64,000 nt of DNA. It comes from Brevibacterium pigmentatum. GTDB lineage: Bacteria; Actinomycetota; Actinomycetes; Actinomycetales; Brevibacteriaceae. Below, one piece after another: positions 1 through 7,839 of the stretch. Each line of letters begins with the position of its first letter. Position 1 is the first letter of the stretch. The stretch lies in assembly GCF_011617465.1 (NCBI RefSeq), contig NZ_CP050153.1:2542001-2606000 (forward strand), written 5' to 3'. Position numbers and translations under genes: made by a program. The notes beneath the pieces were generated by a model. That model was not told the origin of the DNA and did no database searches. It saw only the letters and a program-made list of their open reading frames with translations.

Positions 1-555
1 GCCTTCGGCGCGCACCGCGGTCAGCAGCACCTGTTCGGTGGCTCCGACGGAGGGATAGGGCAGTTCGACCTTGGTGCCCTGCAGGCGGCTGTGGGCCTTG
101 AGCATGATGCCGCCGGGGGTCTTATCGACCTCGGCTCCGAACTTGCGGAGCACATCGAGGTGGAAGTTGATGGGGCGGTCGCCGATATGGCAGCCGCCGA
201 GGTCGGGGATGAATGCCTGACCGAGGCTGTGCAGCAGCGGACCGCAGAAGAGAATCGGGATACGGGAGGAACCGGCATGGGCATCGATGTCGACGATGGA
301 CCCCGAAGCCACATCGGCCGGATCGAGGTGGAGTTCACCGTCGGTCAGGTCACCGTCGGGACCGGAGGTGACACGCACTCCGTGGAGTTCGAGGAGTCCG
401 GTGACGATCTCGACGTCGCGGATCTGGGGCACACCGCGCAGCACGGACGGGGTCTCACCGAGCAGAGAGGCCACCATCGCCTTGGGCACCAGATTCTTGG
501 CGCCGCGGACTCGGACGGTGCCGTCCAGCGGATTTCCCCCACGTACTTCGAGCAT
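1..555 (-). CDS. murA: UDP-N-acetylglucosamine 1-carboxyvinyltransferase, N-terminal part (cut by window edge)
   Basis: This encodes the enzyme that transfers enolpyruvate from PEP to UDP-GlcNAc, the first committed cytoplasmic step of peptidoglycan synthesis. Only the first 185 codons are present; the family is usually about 420 residues and the rest lies beyond position 1. The start has a good Shine-Dalgarno (GGGAGG). The N-terminal substrate-binding pair K20-N21 is visible in VRGAKN. The catalytic-loop cysteine is C123 in GGCHIGDRP, equivalent to Cys115 of E. coli MurA, so the target residue of fosfomycin is retained. It lies downstream of leuCD on the same strand but is separated by a hairpin, so it is probably its own unit. 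Confidence 0.95.
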   Translation of the reverse strand, partial: MLEVRGGNPLDGTVRVRGAKNLVPKAMVASLLGETPSVLRGVPQIRDVEIVTGLLELHGVRVTSGPDGDLTDGELHLDPADVASGSIVDIDAHAGSSRIPILFCGPLLHSLGQAFIPDLGGCHIGDRPINFHLDVLRKFGAEVDKTPGGIMLKAHSRLQGTKVELPYPSVGATEQVLLTAVRAEG

Positions 556-603
556 GTTCCTCCCTGATTCCGATGATCGGATCCGGGCAGGATTCCACCC
601 GGA

Positions 604-635
604 GACGGTGCCCGCTGATTGCCGCGGGCACCGTC
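604..635 (-). terminator. Hairpin between leuD and murA
   Basis: A perfect 12-bp inverted repeat (GACGGTGCCCGC / GCGGGCACCGTC) with an 8-nt loop lies between leuD and murA. There is no clear T-run on either side, so it is an atypical intrinsic terminator or an RNA-stabilising hairpin. It probably ends the leuCD message. Confidence 0.55.
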
Positions 636-759
636 CTAGACTAACCCAGCCGACGGTCTCCCACCCATTCGCCGAGGTGGCCCCGAGGTCGCGTTCGAGC
701 GTTTCGGTGGGCCGCCTCGGCGGAGGTCGGATCGTGGCGCTGGGTTGCCGCGGTGAGGG

Positions 760-1359
760 TCAGACCTTAGCGGGCAGGGTCGTGGGTTTGAAGGCGAAGC
801 GGGAGGATTCGTAGGCGACGATCTCGTCTTCCTTGGCCAGGGTGAGGCTGATGTCGTCGTGGCCTTCGAGGAGGCGCCAGCGCGTGTAGTCGTCGATCTG
901 GAAGGATACGGTGACGGTGTCGCACGTCACGGTCTTCTCATTGAGATCCACGGTGATCGATGTGCCGGGGTGGTTCTCGAGGATCTTCCAGATGAGTTCG
1001 ATGTCGGCCTGTTCCAGCTGGGCGGCCAGCAGGCCCTCCTTGCCGGAGTTGCCGCGGAAGATATCGCCGAAGCGCGAGGACAGGACGACGCGGAAGCCGT
1101 AGTCCTTGAGCGCCCAGACGGCGTGTTCGCGGGAGGATCCGGTGCCGAAGTCGGGGCCGGCGACGAGGACGGAGCCGTTCGCGAAGTCGGGGTCGTTGAG
1201 GACGAAGTCGTCGTTCGACCGCCAGCGGTAGAACAGGGCGTCCTCGAAGCCGGTGCGGGTGACGCGCTTGAGGAACTTGGCGGGGATGATCTGGTCGGTG
1301 TCGATGTTGGATCGGCGCAGAGGAACGCCGGTGCCGGTGTGGGTGGTGAAAGCTTCCAT
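760..1359 (-). CDS. leuD: 3-isopropylmalate dehydratase small subunit
   Basis: The small (swivelling) subunit pairs with LeuC to isomerise 2-isopropylmalate to 3-isopropylmalate in leucine biosynthesis. The 199-residue length is typical. The N-terminus has the LeuD-type [16 protein letters not shown] block, and the substrate-loop motif [10 protein letters not shown] is present near residues 70-80. It follows leuC by 16 bp, so the two are surely co-transcribed as leuC-leuD. Confidence 0.97.
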   Translation of the reverse strand: MEAFTTHTGTGVPLRRSNIDTDQIIPAKFLKRVTRTGFEDALFYRWRSNDDFVLNDPDFANGSVLVAGPDFGTGSSREHAVWALKDYGFRVVLSSRFGDIFRGNSGKEGLLAAQLEQADIELIWKILENHPGTSITVDLNEKTVTCDTVTVSFQIDDYTRWRLLEGHDDISLTLAKEDEIVAYESSRFAFKPTTLPAKV

Positions 1360-1375
1360 GGCTCGTCCTCCTTCT

Positions 1376-2860
1376 TCAGTCGTTCGCCGAGACGGGTGTC
1401 AGGTTCAGGGACAGGCGGCTGTCGGCCCATTCCACGGGTTCGGCATCCCGCGGCAGGTCGGCGACGTCGCCCGGTGAGGACAGGGTACCGCGCACCGCGG
1501 TGGCTGCAGCCACGAGCGGGGACACGAGGTGGGTGCGTCCGCCCTTGCCCTGGCGGCCTTCGAAGTTGCGGTTCGAGGTCGAGGCGCAGCGTTCGCCTTC
1601 TGCCAGCTGGTCCGGATTCATCCCTAAGCACATCGAGCAGCCGGCGAAGCGCCATTCGCCGCCGAAGTCCTTGAAGATGACGTCGAGGCCCTCTTCTTCG
1701 GCCTGGAGGCGGACCTTCGCGGAGCCGGGGACGACCATGAAGCGGACGTTGTCGGCTTTCCTGCGTCCGCGGACCACCTCGGCGGCGGCCCGGAGGTCTT
1801 CTATCCGGGAGTTCGTGCAGGAGCCGAGGAAGACGGTGTCGACTTCGATCTCGCGCAGCGGCGTGCCCGGGGTCAGGCCCATATAGGCCAGCGCGTTGGC
1901 CGCGGCGGCTTTGTCGTTCTCGTCGGTGAAGTCGTCGGGGCTGGGTACGCTTGCCGACAGCGGCAGGCCCTGGCCGGGGTTCGTGCCCCAGGTGACGAAG
2001 GGTTCGATGTCTTCGGCCTTGAGCACGACCTCGGCGTCGAATTCCGCGCCTTCGTCGGTGTAGAGGGTCTTCCAGTACTCGACGGCGGCGTCCCAGTCAG
2101 CACCTTCGGGGGCGTGCGGGCGGCCCTTGACGTATTCGAAGGTCGTCTCATCGGGGGCGACCATTCCGGCGCGGGCGCCGGCTTCGATCGACATATTGCA
2201 GATCGTCATCCGCGCTTCCATCGACAGCTGGCGGATGGCCGAACCGCGGTATTCGAGGACGTAGCCCTGTCCCCCGCCGGTGCCGATCTTCGCGATGATG
2301 GCGAGGATGATGTCCTTGGCGCTCGACCCCTCGGGCAGGTCGCCGTCGACGGTGATCGACATCGTCTTGAAGGGCTTGAGGCTCAGTGTCTGCGTGGCGA
2401 GCACATGTTCGACCTCGGAGGTGCCGATGCCGAAGGCGAGCGCTCCGAAGGCACCGTGGGTGGAGGTGTGCGAGTCGCCGCAGACGACGGTGGTGCCCGG
2501 CTGGGTCAGGCCCAGCTGCGGTCCCACGACGTGGACGATGCCCTGGTCGGCGTCGCCGAGGCTGTGCAGGCGGATGCCGAATTCCTCTGCGTTCTTACGC
2601 AGGGTGTTGATCTGCGTGGCCGAGGTGGGCTCGGCGATCGGCTTGTCGATGTCCCAGGTCGGGGTGTTGTGGTCCTCGGTGGCGATGGTGAGGTCGGGGC
2701 GGCGCACGGGGCGCCCGGCGAGTCGGAGTCCGTCGAAGGCCTGCGGGCTGGTCACCTCGTGGACGAGGTGCAGGTCGATGTAGATAAGGTCCGGCGCACC
2801 GTCTTCACCCTGTGAGACGACGTGATCGGCCCAGACCTTCTCGGCCAATGTGCGTGGCAT
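1376..2860 (-). CDS. leuC: 3-isopropylmalate dehydratase large subunit
   Basis: This is the aconitase-family large subunit carrying the 4Fe-4S cluster. The cluster ligands are visible as GSCTNSR and CSMCLGMN in the C-terminal third. I place the start at the ATG at 2860, giving 494 residues and beginning [10 protein letters not shown]. It follows GGGAGGAACC; an in-frame upstream extension to 3028 lacks family similarity and would overlap the divergent promoter region. It is transcribed divergently from the IclR-type gene at 3037, the same arrangement as leuCD/ltbR in Corynebacterium. That makes IclR-family control likely. A small hairpin (GGTGCAG...CTGCACC, 2874-2893) sits just upstream of the ribosome binding site. 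Confidence 0.97.
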   Translation of the reverse strand: MPRTLAEKVWADHVVSQGEDGAPDLIYIDLHLVHEVTSPQAFDGLRLAGRPVRRPDLTIATEDHNTPTWDIDKPIAEPTSATQINTLRKNAEEFGIRLHSLGDADQGIVHVVGPQLGLTQPGTTVVCGDSHTSTHGAFGALAFGIGTSEVEHVLATQTLSLKPFKTMSITVDGDLPEGSSAKDIILAIIAKIGTGGGQGYVLEYRGSAIRQLSMEARMTICNMSIEAGARAGMVAPDETTFEYVKGRPHAPEGADWDAAVEYWKTLYTDEGAEFDAEVVLKAEDIEPFVTWGTNPGQGLPLSASVPSPDDFTDENDKAAAANALAYMGLTPGTPLREIEVDTVFLGSCTNSRIEDLRAAAEVVRGRRKADNVRFMVVPGSAKVRLQAEEEGLDVIFKDFGGEWRFAGCSMCLGMNPDQLAEGERCASTSNRNFEGRQGKGGRTHLVSPLVAAATAVRGTLSSPGDVADLPRDAEPVEWADSRLSLNLTPVSAND

Positions 2861-2983
2861 GGTTCCTCCCGCCGGTGCAGGGATCTCTGCACCCGATGTA
2901 GACCTGACGGGCCGAGGTACGACCGCGTCGATGAACTGCTGAGTGCGCACTGGAGTGAGTGCGTATTCGAAATCTACTCGCCC

Positions 2984-2998
2984 GTATCGCAATGCGAA
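2984..2998 (+). promoter_or_regulatory. Candidate LtbR-type operator in the leuC/ltbR divergent promoter
   Basis: The 15-mer GTATCGCAATGCGAA lies 39-53 bp upstream of the regulator start and about 125-140 bp upstream of leuC. It matches 11 of 15 positions of a site at 34618-34632 in front of leuB (GTCTTACAATGTGAA). Both leuCD and leuB are LtbR targets in Corynebacterium glutamicum (family knowledge); that this is the operator is inference. Confidence 0.4.
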
Positions 2999-3036
2999 CT
3001 TGCATCTCGCCCACTGAGACGCGCACAATAGTGCCT

Positions 3037-3753
3037 ATGACAAGCAATGGTAGCGGCGTCGGAGTCATCGACAAGGCCGCAATGGTTCTCTCCGCACTTG
3101 AGGCCGGACCCGCCTCTCTCGCCGAATTGGTGACGCTGACCGGACTGGCACGCCCCACTGCCCACCGCCTGGCTGTCGCCCTCGAATTCCACCGCATCGT
3201 CGGTCGCGATCTGCAGGGACGATTCGTCCTCGGGCCGCGTCTGGCCGAGCTGTCTTCGGCCGCCGGCGAGGATCGCCTGCTGGCTGCGGCCGGCCCTGTT
3301 CTGGGACAGCTGCGCGATCAGACGGGTGAGTCCGCTCAGCTCTTCCGCCGCCAGGGCGATCTGCGCCTGTGCGTGGCCGCTGCCGAGCGTCCGGTTGGTC
3401 TGCGCGACTCCGTGCCGATCGGTGCGACCCTGTCGATGCGCGCCGGCTCCGCCGCTCAGGTGCTGCTGGCCTGGGAGGAGCCGGACCGTCTGCACACGGG
3501 CCTGCGCGGTGCCCGGTTCTCCGCCACCATGCTCTCCGGTGTCCGTCGCCGAGGATGGGCGCAGTCGATCGCCGAACGTGAGCGCGGCGTCGCCTCGGTG
3601 TCGGCCCCCGTGCGCGGGCCGAGCAATCGCGTGGTCGCGGCCGTCTCGATCTCCGGACCGGTCGACCGCCTGACTCGCCAGCCCGGTCGCCTGCACGCGA
3701 AGTCGGTCATCGATGCCGCGCGTGCGCTGACCGAAGCACTCGTGCGCGGCTGA
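3037..3753 (+). CDS. ltbR: IclR-family transcriptional regulator (LtbR/NdgR type)
   Basis: This 238-residue protein has an N-terminal winged helix-turn-helix at about residues 8-60 (SLAELVTLTGLARPTAHRL) and a C-terminal IclR effector domain. Its position divergent to leuCD matches the actinobacterial regulator called LtbR in corynebacteria and NdgR in streptomycetes, which controls leucine and related amino-acid genes. I chose the ATG at 3037, where the conserved protein begins. There is no Shine-Dalgarno, so the mRNA may be leaderless; a GTG at 3031 is an alternative. A strong terminator follows at 3794. The gene symbol rests on context plus family, not on a search. Confidence 0.88.
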   Translation: MTSNGSGVGVIDKAAMVLSALEAGPASLAELVTLTGLARPTAHRLAVALEFHRIVGRDLQGRFVLGPRLAELSSAAGEDRLLAAAGPVLGQLRDQTGESAQLFRRQGDLRLCVAAAERPVGLRDSVPIGATLSMRAGSAAQVLLAWEEPDRLHTGLRGARFSATMLSGVRRRGWAQSIAERERGVASVSAPVRGPSNRVVAAVSISGPVDRLTRQPGRLHAKSVIDAARALTEALVRG

Positions 3754-3793
3754 ACGACGCGCTTGCGCGCGGCTGAGCGCAGCTGATCCATTC

Positions 3794-3825
3794 GCGGGCC
3801 CGGGAGATCTCTCTCCCGGGCCCGC
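3794..3825 (+). terminator. Intrinsic-terminator-like hairpin after ltbR
   Basis: A perfect 14-bp G+C-rich stem (GCGGGCCCGGGAGA / TCTCCCGGGCCCGC) with a 4-nt loop is followed by TGTCTGT. It separates the IclR gene from the DeoR-type gene 19 bp downstream. Confidence 0.75.
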
Positions 3826-3843
3826 TGTCTGTACTATGGCCCC

Positions 3844-4602
3844 ATGATCGCCGCTCAGAGACGCAATATCATCGTCGACACGATCGAGAGAGACGGCGCC
3901 GTCTCCATCACCTCCCTGTCGGAGAAGCTCGACACTTCGGCCGTGACCATCCGCCGTGACCTCGATCAGCTCGCCGAGGAGGGCAGACTCATCCGCACCC
4001 ACGGCGGCGCCGTGCTTGCCTCGAGCGCGCGGGAGTCGAGTTATGCAGAGAAGCTCGAGCAGGCTCTGGCCGAGAAGACGGCGATCGCTCACGCCGCTGC
4101 GGCGCAGGTGCGCAACGGCGATGTCGTCGCACTCGGCCCCGGGACGACGACCGAGCTGCTGGCCAAGGAGCTCGTCACGCGCTCAGGTCTGCGCGTGGTG
4201 ACGAATTCGCTGCTCGTCGCCGAGGCCATGGTCTCCTCCCCCGACAATGAGGTCATCGTCGTCGGCGGACTGCTGCGCCATTCGATCCGGGCCTTCGTCG
4301 GTGGCGGCACGGTGTCTCAGCTGCTCAAGCTGCGCGCCGATACCGTGTTCCTCTCCGGCAACGGGCTGGCGGCAGATTTCGGGCTGTCGACACCCGCGTT
4401 CCCCGTCGCCGATACGGACCGGGCGATGGCTGCCGGAGCCGGGCGCGTCACCGCCCTCGTCGATCACACGAAGGTCGGGCTCCTCTCGTCGGTGCTCACC
4501 GTCCCGACCGAGCAGATCCACCAGCTCATCACCGACTCGAAGAGCGAAGAATCCGAGCTCACGGCCCTGCGTGAGGCAGGCGTCGAGGTCGAGGTCGTCT
4601 GA
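3844..4602 (+). CDS. DeoR/GlpR-family transcriptional regulator, probably of galactose genes
   Basis: This 252-residue protein has the N-terminal DeoR helix-turn-helix (residues about 6-57: QRRNIIVDTIERDG, TSAVTIRRDLDQLAEEGRLIRTHGG) and a C-terminal sugar-phosphate-sensing domain (about 75-240). Members usually repress sugar catabolism genes and are released by phosphorylated sugars. It lies directly upstream of a sodium/solute symporter and a few kilobases from galTK and an aldose epimerase. I infer that it governs this galactose module, with candidate operators at 4637-4651 and 10360-10374. The inducer is not deducible from sequence. Confidence 0.85.
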   Translation: MIAAQRRNIIVDTIERDGAVSITSLSEKLDTSAVTIRRDLDQLAEEGRLIRTHGGAVLASSARESSYAEKLEQALAEKTAIAHAAAAQVRNGDVVALGPGTTTELLAKELVTRSGLRVVTNSLLVAEAMVSSPDNEVIVVGGLLRHSIRAFVGGGTVSQLLKLRADTVFLSGNGLAADFGLSTPAFPVADTDRAMAAGAGRVTALVDHTKVGLLSSVLTVPTEQIHQLITDSKSEESELTALREAGVEVEVV

Positions 4603-4615
4603 CCTGCCGACCAAA

Positions 4616-4651
4616 CGATCAAAACTGTTCAGGTTCGATCACTAGCGATCA
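4616..4651 (+). promoter_or_regulatory. Phased CGATCA repeats upstream of the symporter: candidate DeoR operator
   Basis: CGATCA occurs three times, starting at 4616, 4636 and 4646. The spacings of 20 and 10 bp put all copies on one DNA face. The last two form GATCACTAGCGATCA (4637-4651). It matches TATCATTTTCGATCA (10360-10374) at 11 of 15 positions, a site in the galT/epimerase divergent promoter. Direct repeats with about 10-bp periodicity fit DeoR-family operators; binding is inference. Confidence 0.45.
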
Positions 4652-4751
4652 GGCTCACAATCCTCTAAAGTGTCCACTCGGGTGTCGCACACCACAAGCA
4701 TCCATGCATTGACGCAATTTGAAGCCATGCACTGACGCATATGGAGGAACC

Positions 4752-6449
4752 TTGGAAGCAATCCGCTTGGACGCACAGTGGATCGACTATCTGCTGATAG
4801 CGATCTACTTCATCTTCGTCCTCGGCATCGGGTGGTTCGCCAAACGCGGGATCTCCTCGAGCATCGAGTTCCTCCTCTCCGGACGGAGCCTCCCTGCATG
4901 GGTCACGGGTCTCGCTTTCGTCTCGGCCAACCTCGGCGCTGTCGAGATCATGGGCATGTCCGCCACGGGCGCCCAGTACGGCATGCCGACGATGCACTAC
5001 TTCTGGATCGGCGCGGTCCCGGCGATGCTGTTCCTCGGTGTCGTGATGATGCCCTTCTACTACGGTTCGAAGGTCCGGTCGGTTCCGGAGTTCATGCGCA
5101 GACGCTTCGGCACGGGCGCTCACCTCGTCAACGCGCTGTCCTTCGCCGTCGCACAGCTGCTCATCGCCGGTGTCAACCTGTTCCTGCTGGGCACGATCGT
5201 CAACCGTCTGCTCGGCTGGCCGCTGTGGATCACGCTCATCGTCGCCGCCGCCATCGTCCTGTCCTACATCACCCTCGGCGGGCTGAGTGCGGCGATCTAC
5301 AACGAAGTGCTGCAGTTCTTCGTCATCGTCGCAGCCCTTCTGCCGCTGACCCTCATCGGCCTCAACCGCGTCGGCGGCTGGGACGGACTGGTCGACAAGG
5401 TGAGCAATGACGGAATGCTCGGCGCCGAACAGCTGAGCAGCTGGCCCGGCGAACAGCTCTCCGGGTTCTCCAACCCCGTCCTCTCCGTCGTCGGCATCGT
5501 CTTCGGCCTCGGCTTCGTCCTCTCCTTCGGCTACTGGACGACGAACTTCGTCGAGGTCCAGCGCGCCATGGCTTCGAAGTCGATCAACGCCGCGCGCCTG
5601 ACCCCGATCATCGGCGCCTTCCCGAAGATGCTCATCCCCTTCATCGTCGTCATCCCCGGCATGATCGCCGCGGTCCTCGTTCCGCAGATGACGCAGTTCA
5701 AGGAGATCTCGGCCAACATCGACGAGGCGACCGCGCTCGAACAGACGGGCGTGACATACAACGATGCGCTCCTGCTGCTCATGCGCGAAGTCCTGCCCAA
5801 CGGCCTCCTCGGTGTGGCGATCGCCGGCCTCCTCGCCGCGTTCATGGCCGGCATGGCCGCGAACATCTCCGCCTTCAACACCGTCTTCAGCTACGACCTG
5901 TGGCAGCAGTACGTGGTCAAGGACCGCGAGGACGACTACTATCTGAAGATCGGCCGCTGGGCCACGATCGGCGCCTGCGTCGTCGCGATCTTCACGGCGC
6001 TCATCGCGGGCAACTTCTCCAACCTCATGGACTACCTGCAGACGCTGTTCGGCTTCTTCAACGCCCCGCTGTTCGCCACGTTCATCCTCGGCATGTTCTG
6101 GAAGCGGATGTCGGCGACCGCCGGTTGGGTCGGGCTCGTCGGCGGCACGCTGTCGGCCGTGTTCGTGTTCATCCTCGCCGAGACCGGCGTCCTCGATCTG
6201 CCCGGTCAGGGAGCCGCATTCCTCGCGGCCAGCACGGCGTTCGTCGTCGACATCGTCCTGTCCGTGATCGTCACCCTGTTCACCACGCCGAAGCCCGACG
6301 CGGAGCTGCGCGGACTCGTCTATTCGGAGACCCCGAAGTCCGACTTCGAGGACCTCAGCGAACCGAAGCCGCCGTTCTGGAAGCGCCCCGTGCCCGTCGC
6401 GGGTGTCGCCCTGGTGCTCGTCATCATCCTCAACGTGACCTTCGGCTAA
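4752..6449 (+). CDS. Sodium:solute symporter family protein (probable galactose/sugar uptake)
   Basis: This is a polytopic inner-membrane SSS-family transporter of 565 residues with about 13 hydrophobic segments, coupling solute uptake to the Na+ gradient. Family features include the first helix (WIDYLLIAIYFIFVLGIGWF), the FLLSGRSLPAWVTGLAFVSA loop (about 38-57) and long alternating membrane segments to the C-terminus. I chose the TTG at 4752 because GGAGG lies 4 bp upstream; a TTG at 4719 lacks a ribosome binding site. The gene sits between the DeoR-type regulator and a small membrane protein, near galTK. Galactose or a related hexose as substrate is inferred from context only. Confidence 0.9.
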   Translation: MEAIRLDAQWIDYLLIAIYFIFVLGIGWFAKRGISSSIEFLLSGRSLPAWVTGLAFVSANLGAVEIMGMSATGAQYGMPTMHYFWIGAVPAMLFLGVVMMPFYYGSKVRSVPEFMRRRFGTGAHLVNALSFAVAQLLIAGVNLFLLGTIVNRLLGWPLWITLIVAAAIVLSYITLGGLSAAIYNEVLQFFVIVAALLPLTLIGLNRVGGWDGLVDKVSNDGMLGAEQLSSWPGEQLSGFSNPVLSVVGIVFGLGFVLSFGYWTTNFVEVQRAMASKSINAARLTPIIGAFPKMLIPFIVVIPGMIAAVLVPQMTQFKEISANIDEATALEQTGVTYNDALLLLMREVLPNGLLGVAIAGLLAAFMAGMAANISAFNTVFSYDLWQQYVVKDREDDYYLKIGRWATIGACVVAIFTALIAGNFSNLMDYLQTLFGFFNAPLFATFILGMFWKRMSATAGWVGLVGGTLSAVFVFILAETGVLDLPGQGAAFLAASTAFVVDIVLSVIVTLFTTPKPDAELRGLVYSETPKSDFEDLSEPKPPFWKRPVPVAGVALVLVIILNVTFG

Positions 6450-6464
6450 AGGAGCAAGAGACCC

Positions 6465-6758
6465 ATGAGCAAATCCAACGAACTGACCAGGACCGCAGGC
6501 GCCTTCGACGTCCGCAACTTCATCGGTGCGCTGCTGGCGATCTTCGGCGTCATCCTCACGATCGCCGGAATCGTCGGCTTCACTCCCGACGAGGCCGAAC
6601 GCACCGGCGGGGTCGATGCGAACCTGTGGACCGGCATCGGCCTCATCATCGCCGCAGCCGTCTTCCTCATCTGGGCGAAGCTGCGCCCGATCCGCATCGT
6701 CGAGACTCCCGACGAAAGTACGGACACCGGCACCGAGGCAGCCCCCGACACGAACTGA
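6465..6758 (+). CDS. Small two-helix membrane protein, likely symporter partner
   Basis: The product has 97 residues with two hydrophobic segments (about 20-40 and 54-72). They are joined by a short acidic loop (TPDEAERTGG) and followed by a polar, acidic C-terminal tail. It starts 15 bp after the symporter with an upstream AAAGGAGCAAGAG and is clearly in its operon. I do not recognise a named family. Tight coupling to an SSS transporter suggests an accessory subunit or stability factor, but nothing in the sequence proves this. Confidence 0.8.
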   Translation: MSKSNELTRTAGAFDVRNFIGALLAIFGVILTIAGIVGFTPDEAERTGGVDANLWTGIGLIIAAAVFLIWAKLRPIRIVETPDESTDTGTEAAPDTN

Positions 6759-6810
6759 TCCCCTGAGTCCGCGCGGGGTCGGCTGATTCCCTATGCCCGC
6801 GCGGGGTCGG
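6755..6810 (+). repeat. 28-bp tandem duplication after the symporter operon
   Basis: Two 28-bp units (6755-6782 and 6783-6810) match at about 24 positions and both end in CCGCGCGGGGTCGG. The stop codon of the small membrane protein lies within the first unit. The spacer lies between convergent genes, and the self-complementary CCGCGCGG cores may help termination. Confidence 0.7.
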
Positions 6811-6831
6811 GTCAGAGTCCTGCCATCGCGC

Positions 6832-7671
6832 TCAGAGTCGCGACATCGCCGCGACGACCTCGGGGATGTCCGCGACTGGCACGGCCCTCGATCCGTTCTC
6901 GAGGACGAGGAGTCGGGCACCTGGAATCTCCCGGGCGAGCGCCGCTCCATTGCCCACGGGGAAGAACGGGTCACGCCTGCCGTGCACGACGAGAGTCGGC
7001 ACCGTCAGCTGCGGCAGTCGTTCTCGCCAGCGTGGCTGGCAGTCGAGGCGGGAGAACACCATTCCCAGCTGATCAGCCAGGTGCGTCTCCGGATTCGAGT
7101 CCTGCGTCCGCTCCCAGATCCGCACGGCGACATCGCGGGCCGCTATAGGGTCGTCACCGACGATTCGTGCGCCCTCGGCCATGAAGCCGGCCGCCTCGTC
7201 GACGTCCGTCCAATCCGGCTGCGGCAGGGAGAAGAGCGGCCCCATCGTGGCCTCATCATGATCCGGCAGGTCACCGTCGACCGGGCCGGGAGCGACCGGT
7301 CGGGTGCCGATGAGAGTGAGTGCCGAAAACGCCTTCGGATGGTCGAGAGCCGCGACCTGCGCAATCATTCCGCTGATGCCGATACCGGCCAGATGGGCGG
7401 GTCGCTCGTCGAAGGCCCGAGCGAGTGTGGCCGCATCGGCGGCGAGGTCTCGCAGGGTGTAGTCCGGTGATTCGAGATCACCATGGCTCGAGGTCCCGGC
7501 ATCCCGGAGATCGCAGCGCACAACGTGACGTCCCTGCTCTGCCAGCTGCTCGCATAGGGCGTCGGGCCAGGACAGCATCGTCGGTGCCCCGAGGCAGAGA
7601 ACCAGTGGCGCCTCCCGCTCACCGAACTCCTCGACGCCGAGGCTCACTCCATTGACCTCGCAGATGTCCAT
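6832..7671 (-). CDS. Alpha/beta-fold hydrolase
   Basis: This 279-residue alpha/beta hydrolase has unknown substrate. It has the strand-turn VLCLGAPTM near residue 25 and RCDLRDAGTSS near 55-65. The nucleophile-elbow region reads GIGISGMIAQ, with serine inside G-I-S-G-M, a reduced form of GxSxG. A C-terminal LVVHGRRDPFFPVGNG segment supplies the acid (D), and the usual terminal histidine is not obvious. I chose the start at 7671 because GGGGGAG lies 5 bp upstream; an ATG at 7740 would add 23 unconserved residues. It is convergent with the symporter operon. The family resembles aclacinomycin-methylesterase-like hydrolases, but the function is not assigned. Confidence 0.8.
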   Translation of the reverse strand: MDICEVNGVSLGVEEFGEREAPLVLCLGAPTMLSWPDALCEQLAEQGRHVVRCDLRDAGTSSHGDLESPDYTLRDLAADAATLARAFDERPAHLAGIGISGMIAQVAALDHPKAFSALTLIGTRPVAPGPVDGDLPDHDEATMGPLFSLPQPDWTDVDEAAGFMAEGARIVGDDPIAARDVAVRIWERTQDSNPETHLADQLGMVFSRLDCQPRWRERLPQLTVPTLVVHGRRDPFFPVGNGAALAREIPGARLLVLENGSRAVPVADIPEVVAAMSRL

Positions 7672-7839
7672 ACCGCTCCCCCGCCTCATCGCGTCTCCAT
7701 CGACCGCCGACTCGACCACAGCCGACTTCGGTTCAAGCATGAGCCGCTGGGGTTCCGGGAGTCAACGGCCGTGGCTCGGTCCGCGAACTGGCCGAGACTG
7801 CAGACCCGGTCGAGTCTGCGGCTCAGTCGACCCCGCCGT

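Noticed and set aside
2874..2893. T-box or riboswitch before leuC
   Set aside because: Only a 7-bp hairpin is present; no T-box specifier, antiterminator or leader peptide with Leu codons was found.
2861..3028. N-terminal extension of leuC
   Set aside because: It has no family similarity and ignores the strong ribosome binding site before the ATG at 2860.
4665..6974. Long open frame (about 770 codons) antisense to the symporter
   Set aside because: Its product is compositionally biased (Asp, Arg, Glu, Gly) with no domain, typical of the reverse frame of a G+C-rich gene; the sense strand encodes a clear SSS protein.
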